A program made the translations under genes and the position numbers. This document shows positions 42,129 through 51,985 of a stretch of DNA of 64,000 nt, piece by piece. Source of the stretch: Bacteroidota bacterium (lineage in GTDB: Bacteria > Bacteroidota > Bacteroidia > Chitinophagales > Chitinophagaceae); NCBI GenBank assembly GCA_947448725.1, contig CANFOM010000003.1:99094-163093 (forward strand). The letters run 5' to 3'. Every line of letters begins with the position of its first letter. Positions within the stretch are counted from its first letter, which is position 1. The notes under the pieces were generated by a model. The model made no database searches. It was given only the letters and a program-made list of their open reading frames with translations, and was not told the DNA's origin.

Positions 42129-42608
42129 ATGAAGGGGTTAATTAAAAAAGGTCTTGGCTTATTGATGGTAGTAGGATTGTTTTTAACAAGCTGTCAAACC
42201 ATACCCCTTTTCGAACAAACTACTATTTTCCCAGAGCATAGTTGGCCTGCGAAACAAGCCAATACCTATCAATTTAATATTACCGATACCAGTGCCTTAT
42301 ATAAAGTATATTTTGTCATTAGGCATCACAATGCTTATCATTATAAAAATATTTGGTTGCAAGTAAGTATTAAAACACCAAATGATTCTTCCACCCTACA
42401 AAACCTAAATTTAAATATGGCAGATGAAGCCAAGGGTTGGCTGGGAACGGGCATGGATGACCTTTTTGATCAAAGAATTCCATTAATTAATACGCCCACC
42501 CATTTTAAGAAAGGAGTGACCAGTTTTACGCTGCAGCATACCATGCGGGAAGATCCATTACAAAATATATTGTCTACGGGCATTAGGGTTGAAAAGGTTA
42601 AATTATGA
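42129..42608 (+). CDS. gldH: Gliding motility lipoprotein GldH
   Basis: Lipobox LFLTSC; EHSWPAKQANTYQFNITDTSALYKVYFVIRHHNAYHYKNIWLQV. Confidence 0.82.
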   Translation: MKGLIKKGLGLLMVVGLFLTSCQTIPLFEQTTIFPEHSWPAKQANTYQFNITDTSALYKVYFVIRHHNAYHYKNIWLQVSIKTPNDSSTLQNLNLNMADEAKGWLGTGMDDLFDQRIPLINTPTHFKKGVTSFTLQHTMREDPLQNILSTGIRVEKVKL

Positions 42609-43588
42609 AATGGCCATTATTTAAAATAAACAAACTCAAATTAGTCAGTTTTATTTATTGGGTTTTCTTAACCTATATGATTGCTGCGTTTATTTGGTGG
42701 TATGTTTCATTACAGAGACAGAACAATGAAATTGCAGCCATTAAATTCCAATCCATTCAGCTAAGCGATGCAGCACTAAAGCAAAAACTAAAGTTTATCC
42801 AGGATTTTCAATTAAGAAAAACAAAACAATTTATTGGCGAAGGGCTTACATTTTTATTTCTATTTTTAGTAGGGGCGATTTATGTGTATCGATCTTTATT
42901 GAAACAATTGCGTTATTCTAATCAGCAACAAAATTTTATGATGGCTGTAACCCATGAGTTAAAAACGCCTATCGCTATTTCTCATTTAAATATTGAAACG
43001 CTTTTAAAAAGAACTTTGGATCCAGCACAACAAAACAAGTTATTAGAAGCCACGCTTAAAGAAACCAAAAGATTAGATGCGCTTTCCAATAATATTTTAT
43101 TGGCTTCTCAATTAGATATGGGGCAGTATGAAGCCAATCAACAAGAAATTGACTTATCAAAACTGGTAAAAGATATAGTCCATTCTTTTCAAGAACGATT
43201 CCCTTTACGCCCTTGCAATTCTTTTGTGGAAGAAGCTATTTTTATTCAGGGAGAAACTTTGTTAATTCAAATTTTAGTGAATAATTTATTGGACAATGCA
43301 AACAAGTATTCGCCAGGCAATACGCCTATAGCGATTCATTTGCAATCGGTTGATCAAAAAATTATTTTAACAGTAAAGGATCAAGGCATTGGCGTGCCCG
43401 TGATGGATAGAGAAAAAATATTTGAAAAATTTTATAGAGTGGGGGATGAAAGCACCAGGGCAAGCAAAGGCACGGGCTTAGGGCTTTATTTATGCAAAAA
43501 AATTACTGCTTTTCACAATGCCAGCCTTCAAGTACAATCCAATGATTTAAAAGGAAGTATTTTCACTGTCACTTTTACCAATTTATAA
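42605..43588 (+). CDS. Two-component sensor histidine kinase
   Basis: VTHELKTPIAISHLN, LVNNLLDNANKYSPG, GTGLGLYLCKKI; 4-nt ATGA overlap with gldH. Confidence 0.93.
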   Translation: MKWPLFKINKLKLVSFIYWVFLTYMIAAFIWWYVSLQRQNNEIAAIKFQSIQLSDAALKQKLKFIQDFQLRKTKQFIGEGLTFLFLFLVGAIYVYRSLLKQLRYSNQQQNFMMAVTHELKTPIAISHLNIETLLKRTLDPAQQNKLLEATLKETKRLDALSNNILLASQLDMGQYEANQQEIDLSKLVKDIVHSFQERFPLRPCNSFVEEAIFIQGETLLIQILVNNLLDNANKYSPGNTPIAIHLQSVDQKIILTVKDQGIGVPVMDREKIFEKFYRVGDESTRASKGTGLGLYLCKKITAFHNASLQVQSNDLKGSIFTVTFTNL

Positions 43589-43590
43589 AC

Positions 43591-44286
43591 ATGGCAAAAT
43601 TTGAAATATTATTAGTGGAGGATGAAGAGCATTTGCATGATGCATTAAAGTTGAATCTTGAAATGGAAGGCTATATCGTAAGCTCTGCTTTTGACGGACC
43701 TAATGCTTTAAAGCAAATACAACAAGCGCATTTTGATTTAATTATTTTAGATGTTATGTTACCTGAATTAGATGGCTTTGCCATTACCGAAACTGTTCGT
43801 TTAAATAATATTACTACCCCTATTCTTATACTTAGTGCAAAAAACACCAGTGCCAATAGGGTACATGGTTTAAAATTAGGGGCAGATGATTATCTGACTA
43901 AGCCTTTTAATTTAGAAGAACTCTTATTACGAGTATCAAAACTCATTCAAAAATCTACTGCCATTCATCAGCCAGCACAAATAGACGAATATCTATTCTC
44001 TGGCAATGCCATTCAATTTAAATCTTTAGAAGCTACAAATAAAGCCGGCGAGAAAATAACTTTAACAAAAAAAGAAGCCATGCTTTTGAAGTTATTAATA
44101 GAAAATAAAAATACGGTTATTACTAGAGAAAGAATTTTACAAACTGTTTGGGGATACCATGTTTTTCCTAATACAAGAACAATTGATAATTTTATTCTAA
44201 GTTTTAGAAAATATTTTGAGCTGGATCCTAAAAACCCTATCCATTTTATTTCCATTAGAGGGGTGGGCTATAAATTTCAAGATTAG
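43591..44286 (+). CDS. OmpR-family response regulator
   Basis: ILLVEDEEHLHDALKLNLEMEGY, ILDVMLPELDGFAI, C-terminal winged helix TIDNFILSFRKYF...ISIRGVGYKFQ. Confidence 0.94.
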   Translation: MAKFEILLVEDEEHLHDALKLNLEMEGYIVSSAFDGPNALKQIQQAHFDLIILDVMLPELDGFAITETVRLNNITTPILILSAKNTSANRVHGLKLGADDYLTKPFNLEELLLRVSKLIQKSTAIHQPAQIDEYLFSGNAIQFKSLEATNKAGEKITLTKKEAMLLKLLIENKNTVITRERILQTVWGYHVFPNTRTIDNFILSFRKYFELDPKNPIHFISIRGVGYKFQD

Positions 44287-44346
44287 CCCCTTTTTATACA
44301 ATCTTTTGGTGCTTTAAGCGTTAATTCTAGTAGTTAATACCAACAC

Positions 44347-45480
44347 ATGTCCTTAACTTCTATCAAAGACTATCTTGAACCTGTCAATCTGGACCTACTG
44401 TCCAAGGACGAAGGCTATCGGGATACCCAATTGGGAAAGCATATTAAAGCAAACGAAGGGGAAATTCCAGACATCAGCTTAGCAGATTTGGTCATCATAG
44501 GTGCGGGAGAATCTAGAGGGGGCGGATATGCTTTAAATGGATTTGAAGCAGCCAATGGTATTAGGTCGGCATTGTATTCACTTTATTATTGGCATACACA
44601 AGTGAATATTGTTGATATAGGCAATGTGAAATTGGGGCAATCTATCCAAGATAGTTACGCAGCATTAAGAACCGTTATTTCAGAATTGCTTTTACAAAAT
44701 AAAAAAATAGTCATTATAGGAGGTTCGCATGATTTAACATTGGCTCAATACCATGCTTACACTTCGGTGCCTACTTTAGTGAATGCCGTTTTGGTGGACG
44801 CTAAGATAGATTTAGATTTAGAAGCAAGATTACCATCGGATCATTTTTTAGAAGAATTATTTACCGGCCTACCAAATCACTTAAATCACTATGCACATAT
44901 AGGATTCCAAAGTTATTTTATGCATCCGCAAATGTTGGAGACCATTGATAAATTAAGATTTGATTGTTTTAGACTAGGCAAGGTAAGAGAGGATTTAGAG
45001 GAAATGGAGCCAGTGATTAGAGACAGTCATATGATGAGTTTTGATATTAGTGCTATTCAAAATGCACAAGCCCCTGCTAATATTATTACACCCAATGGTT
45101 TTAATGGGGAAGAAGCTTGCGTACTTATGCAGTATGCTGGAATGAGCTGGAAAACGAGCACCATTGGTTTATTTGGCTATCAAGCCGAATTAGACACCAA
45201 CCATTTAACCGCCATTCAAATGGCACAAATGATTTGGTATATTTTAGATGGAGTACAAAAAGGAAAAAAAGAATCACCATTGTCTGATTCGGAAAGATTT
45301 AAAGAATTTCATATAGCTTTTGCTGATATTGAAACCAATTTTTTACAAAGCAAAAGCACCGGTAGATGGTGGATGCAAACGCATAATAATGAATGGGCTC
45401 CTTGCAGTTACAAAGATTATTTAGTAGCTTCCAATAACGAAATTCCAGAAAGATGGTTAAGAGCATTAGAAAGAGAATAA
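44347..45480 (+). CDS. Arginase/formimidoylglutamase (ureohydrolase) family protein with degenerate metal site
   Basis: GGSHD, DAKID and SFDIS align to ureohydrolase GGDH, DAHxD and SxDxD motifs. Confidence 0.72.
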   Translation: MSLTSIKDYLEPVNLDLLSKDEGYRDTQLGKHIKANEGEIPDISLADLVIIGAGESRGGGYALNGFEAANGIRSALYSLYYWHTQVNIVDIGNVKLGQSIQDSYAALRTVISELLLQNKKIVIIGGSHDLTLAQYHAYTSVPTLVNAVLVDAKIDLDLEARLPSDHFLEELFTGLPNHLNHYAHIGFQSYFMHPQMLETIDKLRFDCFRLGKVREDLEEMEPVIRDSHMMSFDISAIQNAQAPANIITPNGFNGEEACVLMQYAGMSWKTSTIGLFGYQAELDTNHLTAIQMAQMIWYILDGVQKGKKESPLSDSERFKEFHIAFADIETNFLQSKSTGRWWMQTHNNEWAPCSYKDYLVASNNEIPERWLRALERE

Positions 45481-46769
45481 ATATTTCCTCCTATTTTACG
45501 AGTATATTTTTTTGTAGTTTAATAAGTGCCTGTTCGATTCAAAAAGCGCAACACCACTTATTACAGGATCCTTCTTTACAAGGCGCCCATATCGGTACAG
45601 CTGTTTACAATCAGAGCAATCAAACCTGGGTAGATCGTTATCAAAGCAATAAATATTTTACACCTGCGAGTAATACTAAAATTATTTCTTGTTATGTAGG
45701 GATGAAATATTTAATGGATTCTATTCCAGGATGGCAAATAAAAGAAACTGCTGATAGTATTTTTTTATTACCCATGGGGGACCCCACTTTTTTACATCCC
45801 GATTTTTCTTATCAACCCGTAGCGGAAATCATAAAAAATACTAACAAGCAAGTGGTATTGTGTTTGCCTACTACACCCGATGCATTTTCCATGTATGGCA
45901 AAGGCTGGGCTTGGGATGATTATGCAGATGATTATCAACCCGAAAGAAGTAGATTCCCAATCTATGGCAATGTAGTATCTATAAGCAATGCTAAAAATAG
46001 CGTACAAGTTGAGCCAAATTATTTTATTCAAGGACAAGAGGTCGCTTCAAAAAATAGTGTTTGGACAAGGGATTTTCATAACAATCATTTTTATGCCACT
46101 GGTAAAAATAGTAATGAGCGCCTACAACAAATCCCATTTATAACAGATCCAACGTATAGTCTTACTAAGGCTTTGATGGAAGATACACTTCATCCTAAAC
46201 ATCCATTGTTGATCCAAAAGGGATGGGATGCCAATTCGGCAAGTCTTTTGAAAACAGTACCTACCGATAGCCTTCTTAAAATAATGATGAACAGAAGCGA
46301 TAATTTTTATGCAGATCAAATTTTATTAATGGCTAGTGCGCAATTACTAAATAAAATAGATGACGCGGCCACTATCGATGCTATTTTAAAAACAGATTTA
46401 AACTTTTTGCCTCAAACCACTGAATGGGCAGATGGCAGCGGGTTGAGTAGGTTTAATTTAAATACCCCAGAAAACTTTATAGCCTTGCTGCAAAAAATGC
46501 AAGCTCAATTTGGAATGGATCGAATAAAAAATATTTTTGCAGAAGGAGGTAAAGGAACTTTAAGCGCCTATTATAAAAATATACCAGGAGTTGTCTATGC
46601 AAAAACGGGTACTTTGGGCAATCAGGTGGCACTCAGTGGGTTCATAGTTACCCAAAAAGGAACCGAGCTTATTTTTTCTGTAATGGTAGCCAATCATGTG
46701 AGTCCTTCGGCTAGTTTGGTAAGAAAGGCGGTAGAAAAATATTTGACTACTTTAATGCGCCAGTATTAA
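45453..46769 (+). CDS. D-alanyl-D-alanine carboxypeptidase/endopeptidase (PBP4/DacB, S13) lipoprotein
   Basis: Lipobox SLISAC; PASNTKII (SxxK), RSDNFYAD (SxN), AKTGTLGNQ (KTG). Confidence 0.9.
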   Translation: MVKSIRKRINISSYFTSIFFCSLISACSIQKAQHHLLQDPSLQGAHIGTAVYNQSNQTWVDRYQSNKYFTPASNTKIISCYVGMKYLMDSIPGWQIKETADSIFLLPMGDPTFLHPDFSYQPVAEIIKNTNKQVVLCLPTTPDAFSMYGKGWAWDDYADDYQPERSRFPIYGNVVSISNAKNSVQVEPNYFIQGQEVASKNSVWTRDFHNNHFYATGKNSNERLQQIPFITDPTYSLTKALMEDTLHPKHPLLIQKGWDANSASLLKTVPTDSLLKIMMNRSDNFYADQILLMASAQLLNKIDDAATIDAILKTDLNFLPQTTEWADGSGLSRFNLNTPENFIALLQKMQAQFGMDRIKNIFAEGGKGTLSAYYKNIPGVVYAKTGTLGNQVALSGFIVTQKGTELIFSVMVANHVSPSASLVRKAVEKYLTTLMRQY

Positions 46770-46822
46770 TTATGCAAAGATGATGCTATCAAAGGATGGT
46801 CCGGTGAATAAGAACTAAATGG

Positions 46823-48685
46823 TTATTTACTAAACAATCCGTTTAAGTAATCTTCTTTAAATTCAACAAAAGTGGGTGCGCCTGAGGCGGTAATATTAGG
46901 TATATCGCATTCGCTTAATCCTTCTATGAGTACATGCATTTCTTTTTGTGTTAAAGATTGTCCCGATTTGATGGCCATTTGACGCGCCATACATCGTATT
47001 AATTTTTCTCTTTTACTATATTTAACCTCCCCGCTAAAATGCTTGAATTGCTCTAATAATAATTCTATTGCATTTTTTTCATTACCCGCATTCACATCTG
47101 CTGGAATTCCTTGTATGATAAAACTATTGGGTCCAAAGGCTTCTATTTCATAACCAATTAAGGCAAGATCTTCAATGATTTCTTCTAATAAAATCGCGTC
47201 ACTTACGCTTAACTCTAAAACTACTGGAAATAAACTTTTTTGAGTGGCGTGAGGATGTGCGCTGGCTTTTTGAAATTTCTCATACAAAATTCTTTCATGC
47301 GCTAATTGCTGGTGAAGGATGATGCAACCACTATGACTTGGGGCTATAATAAAGGTTTGATGCAATTGTAATAAACTTGCTTCGGGACTAATTTGTAATG
47401 GGCTTCCGTCTTTATAAAACCCCATGGAAGATGGCTTTACAATATAACTGTCCTTATCAAGCCCTTCTTGACCTACTGTATTTTCTGAACCAGGAATTGT
47501 GGTGAAAAAACTTTTCCAATCCTGCTTAGAAGCATTTTCTGATTTGGATATAAAATGCGCTTGATTTTTTTTCGTAAAACCTTCATACAAAGATTGACTT
47601 GCGGTAGCATTGGCATTTTCTGCAGTGAAAGGTTTTTGAATCGCATCCAATTGTTGAATGGAGGCATCCAAAGAAAAATCCAAAGAAGGGGCAATACTAA
47701 ATTGCGCCAAGGCGTGTTTGACTGCTGCCTGAACAAAGGCGTAAATTATTTTATCATCCTCGAATTTAATTTCTTGTTTGGTGGGGTGCACATTGATATC
47801 CACCTGCGTGGGATCCACATCAATGTATAAAAGATAACTTGGAAAATTTTCTTTGGCAATTAAACCGTCAAAAGCGTTGGCTACTGCATGATGTAAATAA
47901 GCACTCTTAATATAGCGACGGTTTACAAAAAAATATTGATCACTTCTTGTTTTTTTAGCGGTCTCTGGTTTTCCTACAAACCCTGTAATGGTCAAGTAAT
48001 CTGTTTGTTCACCTACCGTTACTAATTTTGTTTGATAGCTATTGCCTAAAACCTGAATAGCTCTTTGTTTAAAACTGCCGCCTTCCCAATGATACACATC
48101 TTGTCCATTGCTGGTTAAACTAAAATGAACTTCAGGAAAAGCCAAAGCCACTCTAGTAAATTCTTCAATGATATGTTTAAATTCGGCACTATTGCTTTTT
48201 AAAAAATTCCGACGAGCCGGCACATTAAAAAATAAATTTTTCATACTAATGGTAGTACCCACTGCACAGGCTACTGAGCTCGTCTCGGTCACCTTGCTAT
48301 TTTCAATCTCTACACTGGTACCTAATTCATCTTCGGCCCTTCTGGTTTTTAAACTTACTTGGGCTACAGCGGCAATAGAAGCCAAAGCTTCTCCACGGAA
48401 TCCCATGGTCCTAATCTGAAATAAATCTTCAATGGTGGTTATTTTACTAGTAGCATGACGGGCAAATGCATTTTGGGCATCTTTTGGACTCATCCCTTTT
48501 CCATTGTCAATGACTTGAATCAATGCTTTACCAGAATCGTTCACCAATAAGCGAATTTCGGTAGCACCTGCATCTACCGCATTTTCCAATAATTCCTTTA
48601 CTGCACTGGCAGGTCTTTGAATGACCTCCCCGGCAGCAATTTGATTGGCAATGTGGTCTGGAAGTAAGTGAATGGTGTCGGACAC
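46823..48685 (-). CDS. mutL: DNA mismatch repair protein MutL
   Basis: IHLLPDHIANQIAAGEVIQRPASAVKELLENAVDAGATEI, GFRGEALASIAAV GHKL ATPase. Confidence 0.95.
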   Translation of the reverse strand: MSDTIHLLPDHIANQIAAGEVIQRPASAVKELLENAVDAGATEIRLLVNDSGKALIQVIDNGKGMSPKDAQNAFARHATSKITTIEDLFQIRTMGFRGEALASIAAVAQVSLKTRRAEDELGTSVEIENSKVTETSSVACAVGTTISMKNLFFNVPARRNFLKSNSAEFKHIIEEFTRVALAFPEVHFSLTSNGQDVYHWEGGSFKQRAIQVLGNSYQTKLVTVGEQTDYLTITGFVGKPETAKKTRSDQYFFVNRRYIKSAYLHHAVANAFDGLIAKENFPSYLLYIDVDPTQVDINVHPTKQEIKFEDDKIIYAFVQAAVKHALAQFSIAPSLDFSLDASIQQLDAIQKPFTAENANATASQSLYEGFTKKNQAHFISKSENASKQDWKSFFTTIPGSENTVGQEGLDKDSYIVKPSSMGFYKDGSPLQISPEASLLQLHQTFIIAPSHSGCIILHQQLAHERILYEKFQKASAHPHATQKSLFPVVLELSVSDAILLEEIIEDLALIGYEIEAFGPNSFIIQGIPADVNAGNEKNAIELLLEQFKHFSGEVKYSKREKLIRCMARQMAIKSGQSLTQKEMHVLIEGLSECDIPNITASGAPTFVEFKEDYLNGLFSK

Positions 48686-48742
48686 TTTAATCGCTTTTGA
48701 AGTGTGTAAAAGTAGTAAATTTGCCTCTTAAAATTTCATCTT

Positions 48743-50467
48743 ATGCCAAGAACGGCCGACATTCAAAAATTGCCCCACCATTACTTACCTAAAGCCTATG
48801 TTTTAACGGATTGGGCCAGTATTGAGTCCTTTTTTAAAGAGTTATTGGAAAGGCCAATTACCCAGGTGGAAACACTTGAAAAATGGCTTTTGGATTTGAG
48901 TGAATTGGAGGCTTTTATAAGTGAGGATGCCTGCTGGAGACAAATAAAAATGACCTGTGACACTACCGATAAAACATTGGAAGAGGCTTTTAATTATTTC
49001 TGCATGGAAATTCAACCCAAAATGCAGCCCTATGCTGACGCCCTTAATAAAAAATTAATTAACTGTCCTTATACCAAAGAGCTTAATCAAGAATTGTATT
49101 TTACTTATTTAAGATCGGTTAAAAAAAATATAGAACTTTTTAGAGAACAAAATATTCCTATACAGGCAGAGTTAAGTGTACTTCAACAACAATATGGAAC
49201 CATTGCAGGAAAGATGACCATTAGTTTTAGAGAGCAGGAATATACCTTACAACAAGCCGCTCAATTTTTAGAAGATGCCGATAGAGCAGTGAGAGAAGAA
49301 GTATATCGTAAAGTGTGTGAGCGTCGCTTGCAAGATCAAGATAGCCTTCATGATTTATTTACCAGCTTGGTACAAAAAAGAAATCAAATAGCGTTGAATG
49401 CAGGCTTTGCCAATTATAGAGATTATAAGTTTGTAGAACTGGGTAGGTTTGATTATACAAAAGAAGATTGTTATCAATTTCACGAAGCCATTAAATTACA
49501 TGTACTACCCTTGATTGATAAAATTTATGCGCGTAAAAAAAAGAAATTAGGTTTAACCACCTTAAAGCCATGGGATACAGAAGCGGAACCCGCAGGCACT
49601 CAGCCATTGAGGCCATTTACCGATGGCAAAGATTTGTTTGAAAAGTCGGTGACTTGTTTCGAACAACTCAATCCTTTTTTTGCCGATTGCTTGAAAAAAA
49701 TGAATGAGCTAAAGCATTTTGATTTAGAAAGCAGAAAAGGAAAGGCGCCTGGCGGATACAATTGTCCATTGGCGGAATCGGGTGCGCCATTTATTTTCAT
49801 GAATGCAGCAGGGCAAATGGGGGATGTTACCACCATGGTGCATGAAGGCGGACACGCTATACATTCTTTTTTAGCACATCCATTGTCATTGAGTGCTTTT
49901 AAAGAATACCCTATGGAAATAGCCGAGGTGGCTAGTATGTCTATGGAATTATTTACAATGAATCATTGGCAATCTTTTTTTGATAAAGAAGCCGACTTAA
50001 ACCGAGCCAAAGAACATCAGTTAGAACGTACCATTACTATTTTTCCTTGGATAGCGATTATAGATAAATTCCAACATTGGGTGTATGAAAATCCAAATCA
50101 CAGTATTCAAGAAAGAACAAACACTTGGAATGCTATCACCAAAGAATTTTCTACGGATAGTATTGATTATACAGGCTTAGATGCTTTTAGAGCTATTTCT
50201 TGGCAAAGACAATTGCATTTATTTGAAGTGCCTTTTTATTATATTGAATATGGCATTGCTCAATTAGGGGCCATTGGCATGTGGATGCAATATCAAAATA
50301 ATCCAACTAGCGCTTTAGAAAATTATATGGCTGCATTAAGTTTAGGCGGTACTAAAACATTGCCCGCTTTGTATGATGCAGCGGGGATTGAATTTAATTT
50401 TTCACCTAATTATGTAAAAAAATTAATGGACTTTACCAACGAAGAGTTAGAAAAACTATATGTTTAA
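48743..50467 (+). CDS. M3 family oligoendopeptidase
   Basis: MVHEGGHAIHSFL zinc motif; TAAATTTG -7-like element at about 48716. Confidence 0.93.
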   Translation: MPRTADIQKLPHHYLPKAYVLTDWASIESFFKELLERPITQVETLEKWLLDLSELEAFISEDACWRQIKMTCDTTDKTLEEAFNYFCMEIQPKMQPYADALNKKLINCPYTKELNQELYFTYLRSVKKNIELFREQNIPIQAELSVLQQQYGTIAGKMTISFREQEYTLQQAAQFLEDADRAVREEVYRKVCERRLQDQDSLHDLFTSLVQKRNQIALNAGFANYRDYKFVELGRFDYTKEDCYQFHEAIKLHVLPLIDKIYARKKKKLGLTTLKPWDTEAEPAGTQPLRPFTDGKDLFEKSVTCFEQLNPFFADCLKKMNELKHFDLESRKGKAPGGYNCPLAESGAPFIFMNAAGQMGDVTTMVHEGGHAIHSFLAHPLSLSAFKEYPMEIAEVASMSMELFTMNHWQSFFDKEADLNRAKEHQLERTITIFPWIAIIDKFQHWVYENPNHSIQERTNTWNAITKEFSTDSIDYTGLDAFRAISWQRQLHLFEVPFYYIEYGIAQLGAIGMWMQYQNNPTSALENYMAALSLGGTKTLPALYDAAGIEFNFSPNYVKKLMDFTNEELEKLYV

Positions 50468-50497
50468 AAAAGCTAAACAATAATTTTTGCTTTTTAA

Positions 50498-51913
50498 TTA
50501 AGCTGGTTCATTATTGGAGGGTGCATTAGAAGGACCTTGATTGGGTCTTGAAGGACCATTATTAGGTCTTGGACCGTTGTTGTTATTTGGTCTTGGTCCG
50601 TTACCTCCTTGATTAGGCCTATTGAAATGACTATTGGGTCTATTGTTATTTGGCCCATTATTCGGTTCATTGTTTTGTCTATTATTGGGTCCAGCAGATC
50701 TATTGTTATTGTTGCGGTCCTGACTTCTATCATTATTCCTATCATTACCTCTGTCATTAAACCTGTCATTAGGGTTAGGTCTACGATCGTTGTTATTTCT
50801 TTGTTGATCTCTGCGACGACGATCATTTTTCTCTAATGTCCTCAAACTTATTTGACCAACTACATCCACAAAGGAAGGTTCTACCTCTTTTGGTTTACCA
50901 CTAATTAATTCAATGGCTTGCAATTCTTCTACCGCTATACCTTGCTTGTTTAATTGTTTTATTTCTACCACACGATCAATGGTTAAAGGAAAATGCTTTG
51001 TGTTATTAGGCAAAGTGTACCACATTAGGTTTTTGAAAATGTCTTTCTTAATTAGAAATGCTTGGCCCATCACTGTTTGTAAAGTATCCGCATAATCAGG
51101 AAAAGCCTGCAATGCATCCAAGTAAGTATCTAATTCAAAATTCAAACAACATTTTAAACGACCACATTGGCCACTTAATTTGGTTTGATTGATAGATAAG
51201 TTTTGATAACGTGCTGCCGTAGTGTTGACGCTTTTAAAATCGTGCAACCAAGTACTACAACATAATTCTCTGCCACAACTTCCAATGCCACCCACTTTTG
51301 CTGCTTCTTGTCTAATTCCAATTTGGCGCATCTCTACTTTCACTTTAAACTCACCCGCAAAAGTTCTGATTAATTCTCTAAAATCGATACGGTCATCGGC
51401 CGTGTAAAAGAAAGTTCCTTTTTTGCCATCGGCTTGCAATTCCACCTCACTTAATTTCATCTCCAACCTAAGGTCTCTTGCAGCGGCACGACTTCTGGCT
51501 AGCATGGCCGCTTCTCTGCTTTTACTAATATGATAAGTTTCTAAATCTCTTTCGTTGCTAGGTCTAAGAATTTTTTTCATTTCGGGACTAAATTCATCTG
51601 TCCCTCTTTTCTTTAATTGTAATCTAACCAATTCGCCAGTTAAGGCAATTTCGCCCAGGTCAAATCCATTGACACCTTCCACAGTGACATAGTCCCCTTT
51701 CTCAAAATTTTGTAAAGTAGTGTTTTTGAAAAATTCTTTTCGGCTGCCTTGTTTAAAACTTACTTCAACTACTTTGCATTGAGTAGCTGCATCATCCATT
51801 GGCAGGTCACGAAGCCAATCATGTACATTGAGTCTGTTACAGCCACCAGTACTACAACCTCCATTGCTTTTACAGCCGTTAGGCGTTCCAGTTCCACATG
51901 ATCCACATCCCAT
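50498..51913 (-). CDS. ricT: RicT/YaaT (PSP1 domain) family protein with Cys-rich head and Asn/Arg/Pro-rich tail
   Basis: GIGSCGRELCCSTWLHDFKSVNTTAARYQNLSINQTKLSGQCGRLKCCLNFE. Confidence 0.88.
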   Translation of the reverse strand: MGCGSCGTGTPNGCKSNGGCSTGGCNRLNVHDWLRDLPMDDAATQCKVVEVSFKQGSRKEFFKNTTLQNFEKGDYVTVEGVNGFDLGEIALTGELVRLQLKKRGTDEFSPEMKKILRPSNERDLETYHISKSREAAMLARSRAAARDLRLEMKLSEVELQADGKKGTFFYTADDRIDFRELIRTFAGEFKVKVEMRQIGIRQEAAKVGGIGSCGRELCCSTWLHDFKSVNTTAARYQNLSINQTKLSGQCGRLKCCLNFELDTYLDALQAFPDYADTLQTVMGQAFLIKKDIFKNLMWYTLPNNTKHFPLTIDRVVEIKQLNKQGIAVEELQAIELISGKPKEVEPSFVDVVGQISLRTLEKNDRRRRDQQRNNNDRRPNPNDRFNDRGNDRNNDRSQDRNNNNRSAGPNNRQNNEPNNGPNNNRPNSHFNRPNQGGNGPRPNNNNGPRPNNGPSRPNQGPSNAPSNNEPA

Positions 51914-51985
51914 ATATTCTAAATTCTACTGTTAATGATTAAAATACCATGCATGGGTACTAAGCGCCACTTTCCTTTTCACGAC

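Noticed and set aside
50494-50836. ORFs opposite or alternate-frame to the ricT tail (110 aa, 75 aa)
   Set aside because: Ile/Thr-rich artefacts of the Asn/Arg/Pro codon repeats in ricT.
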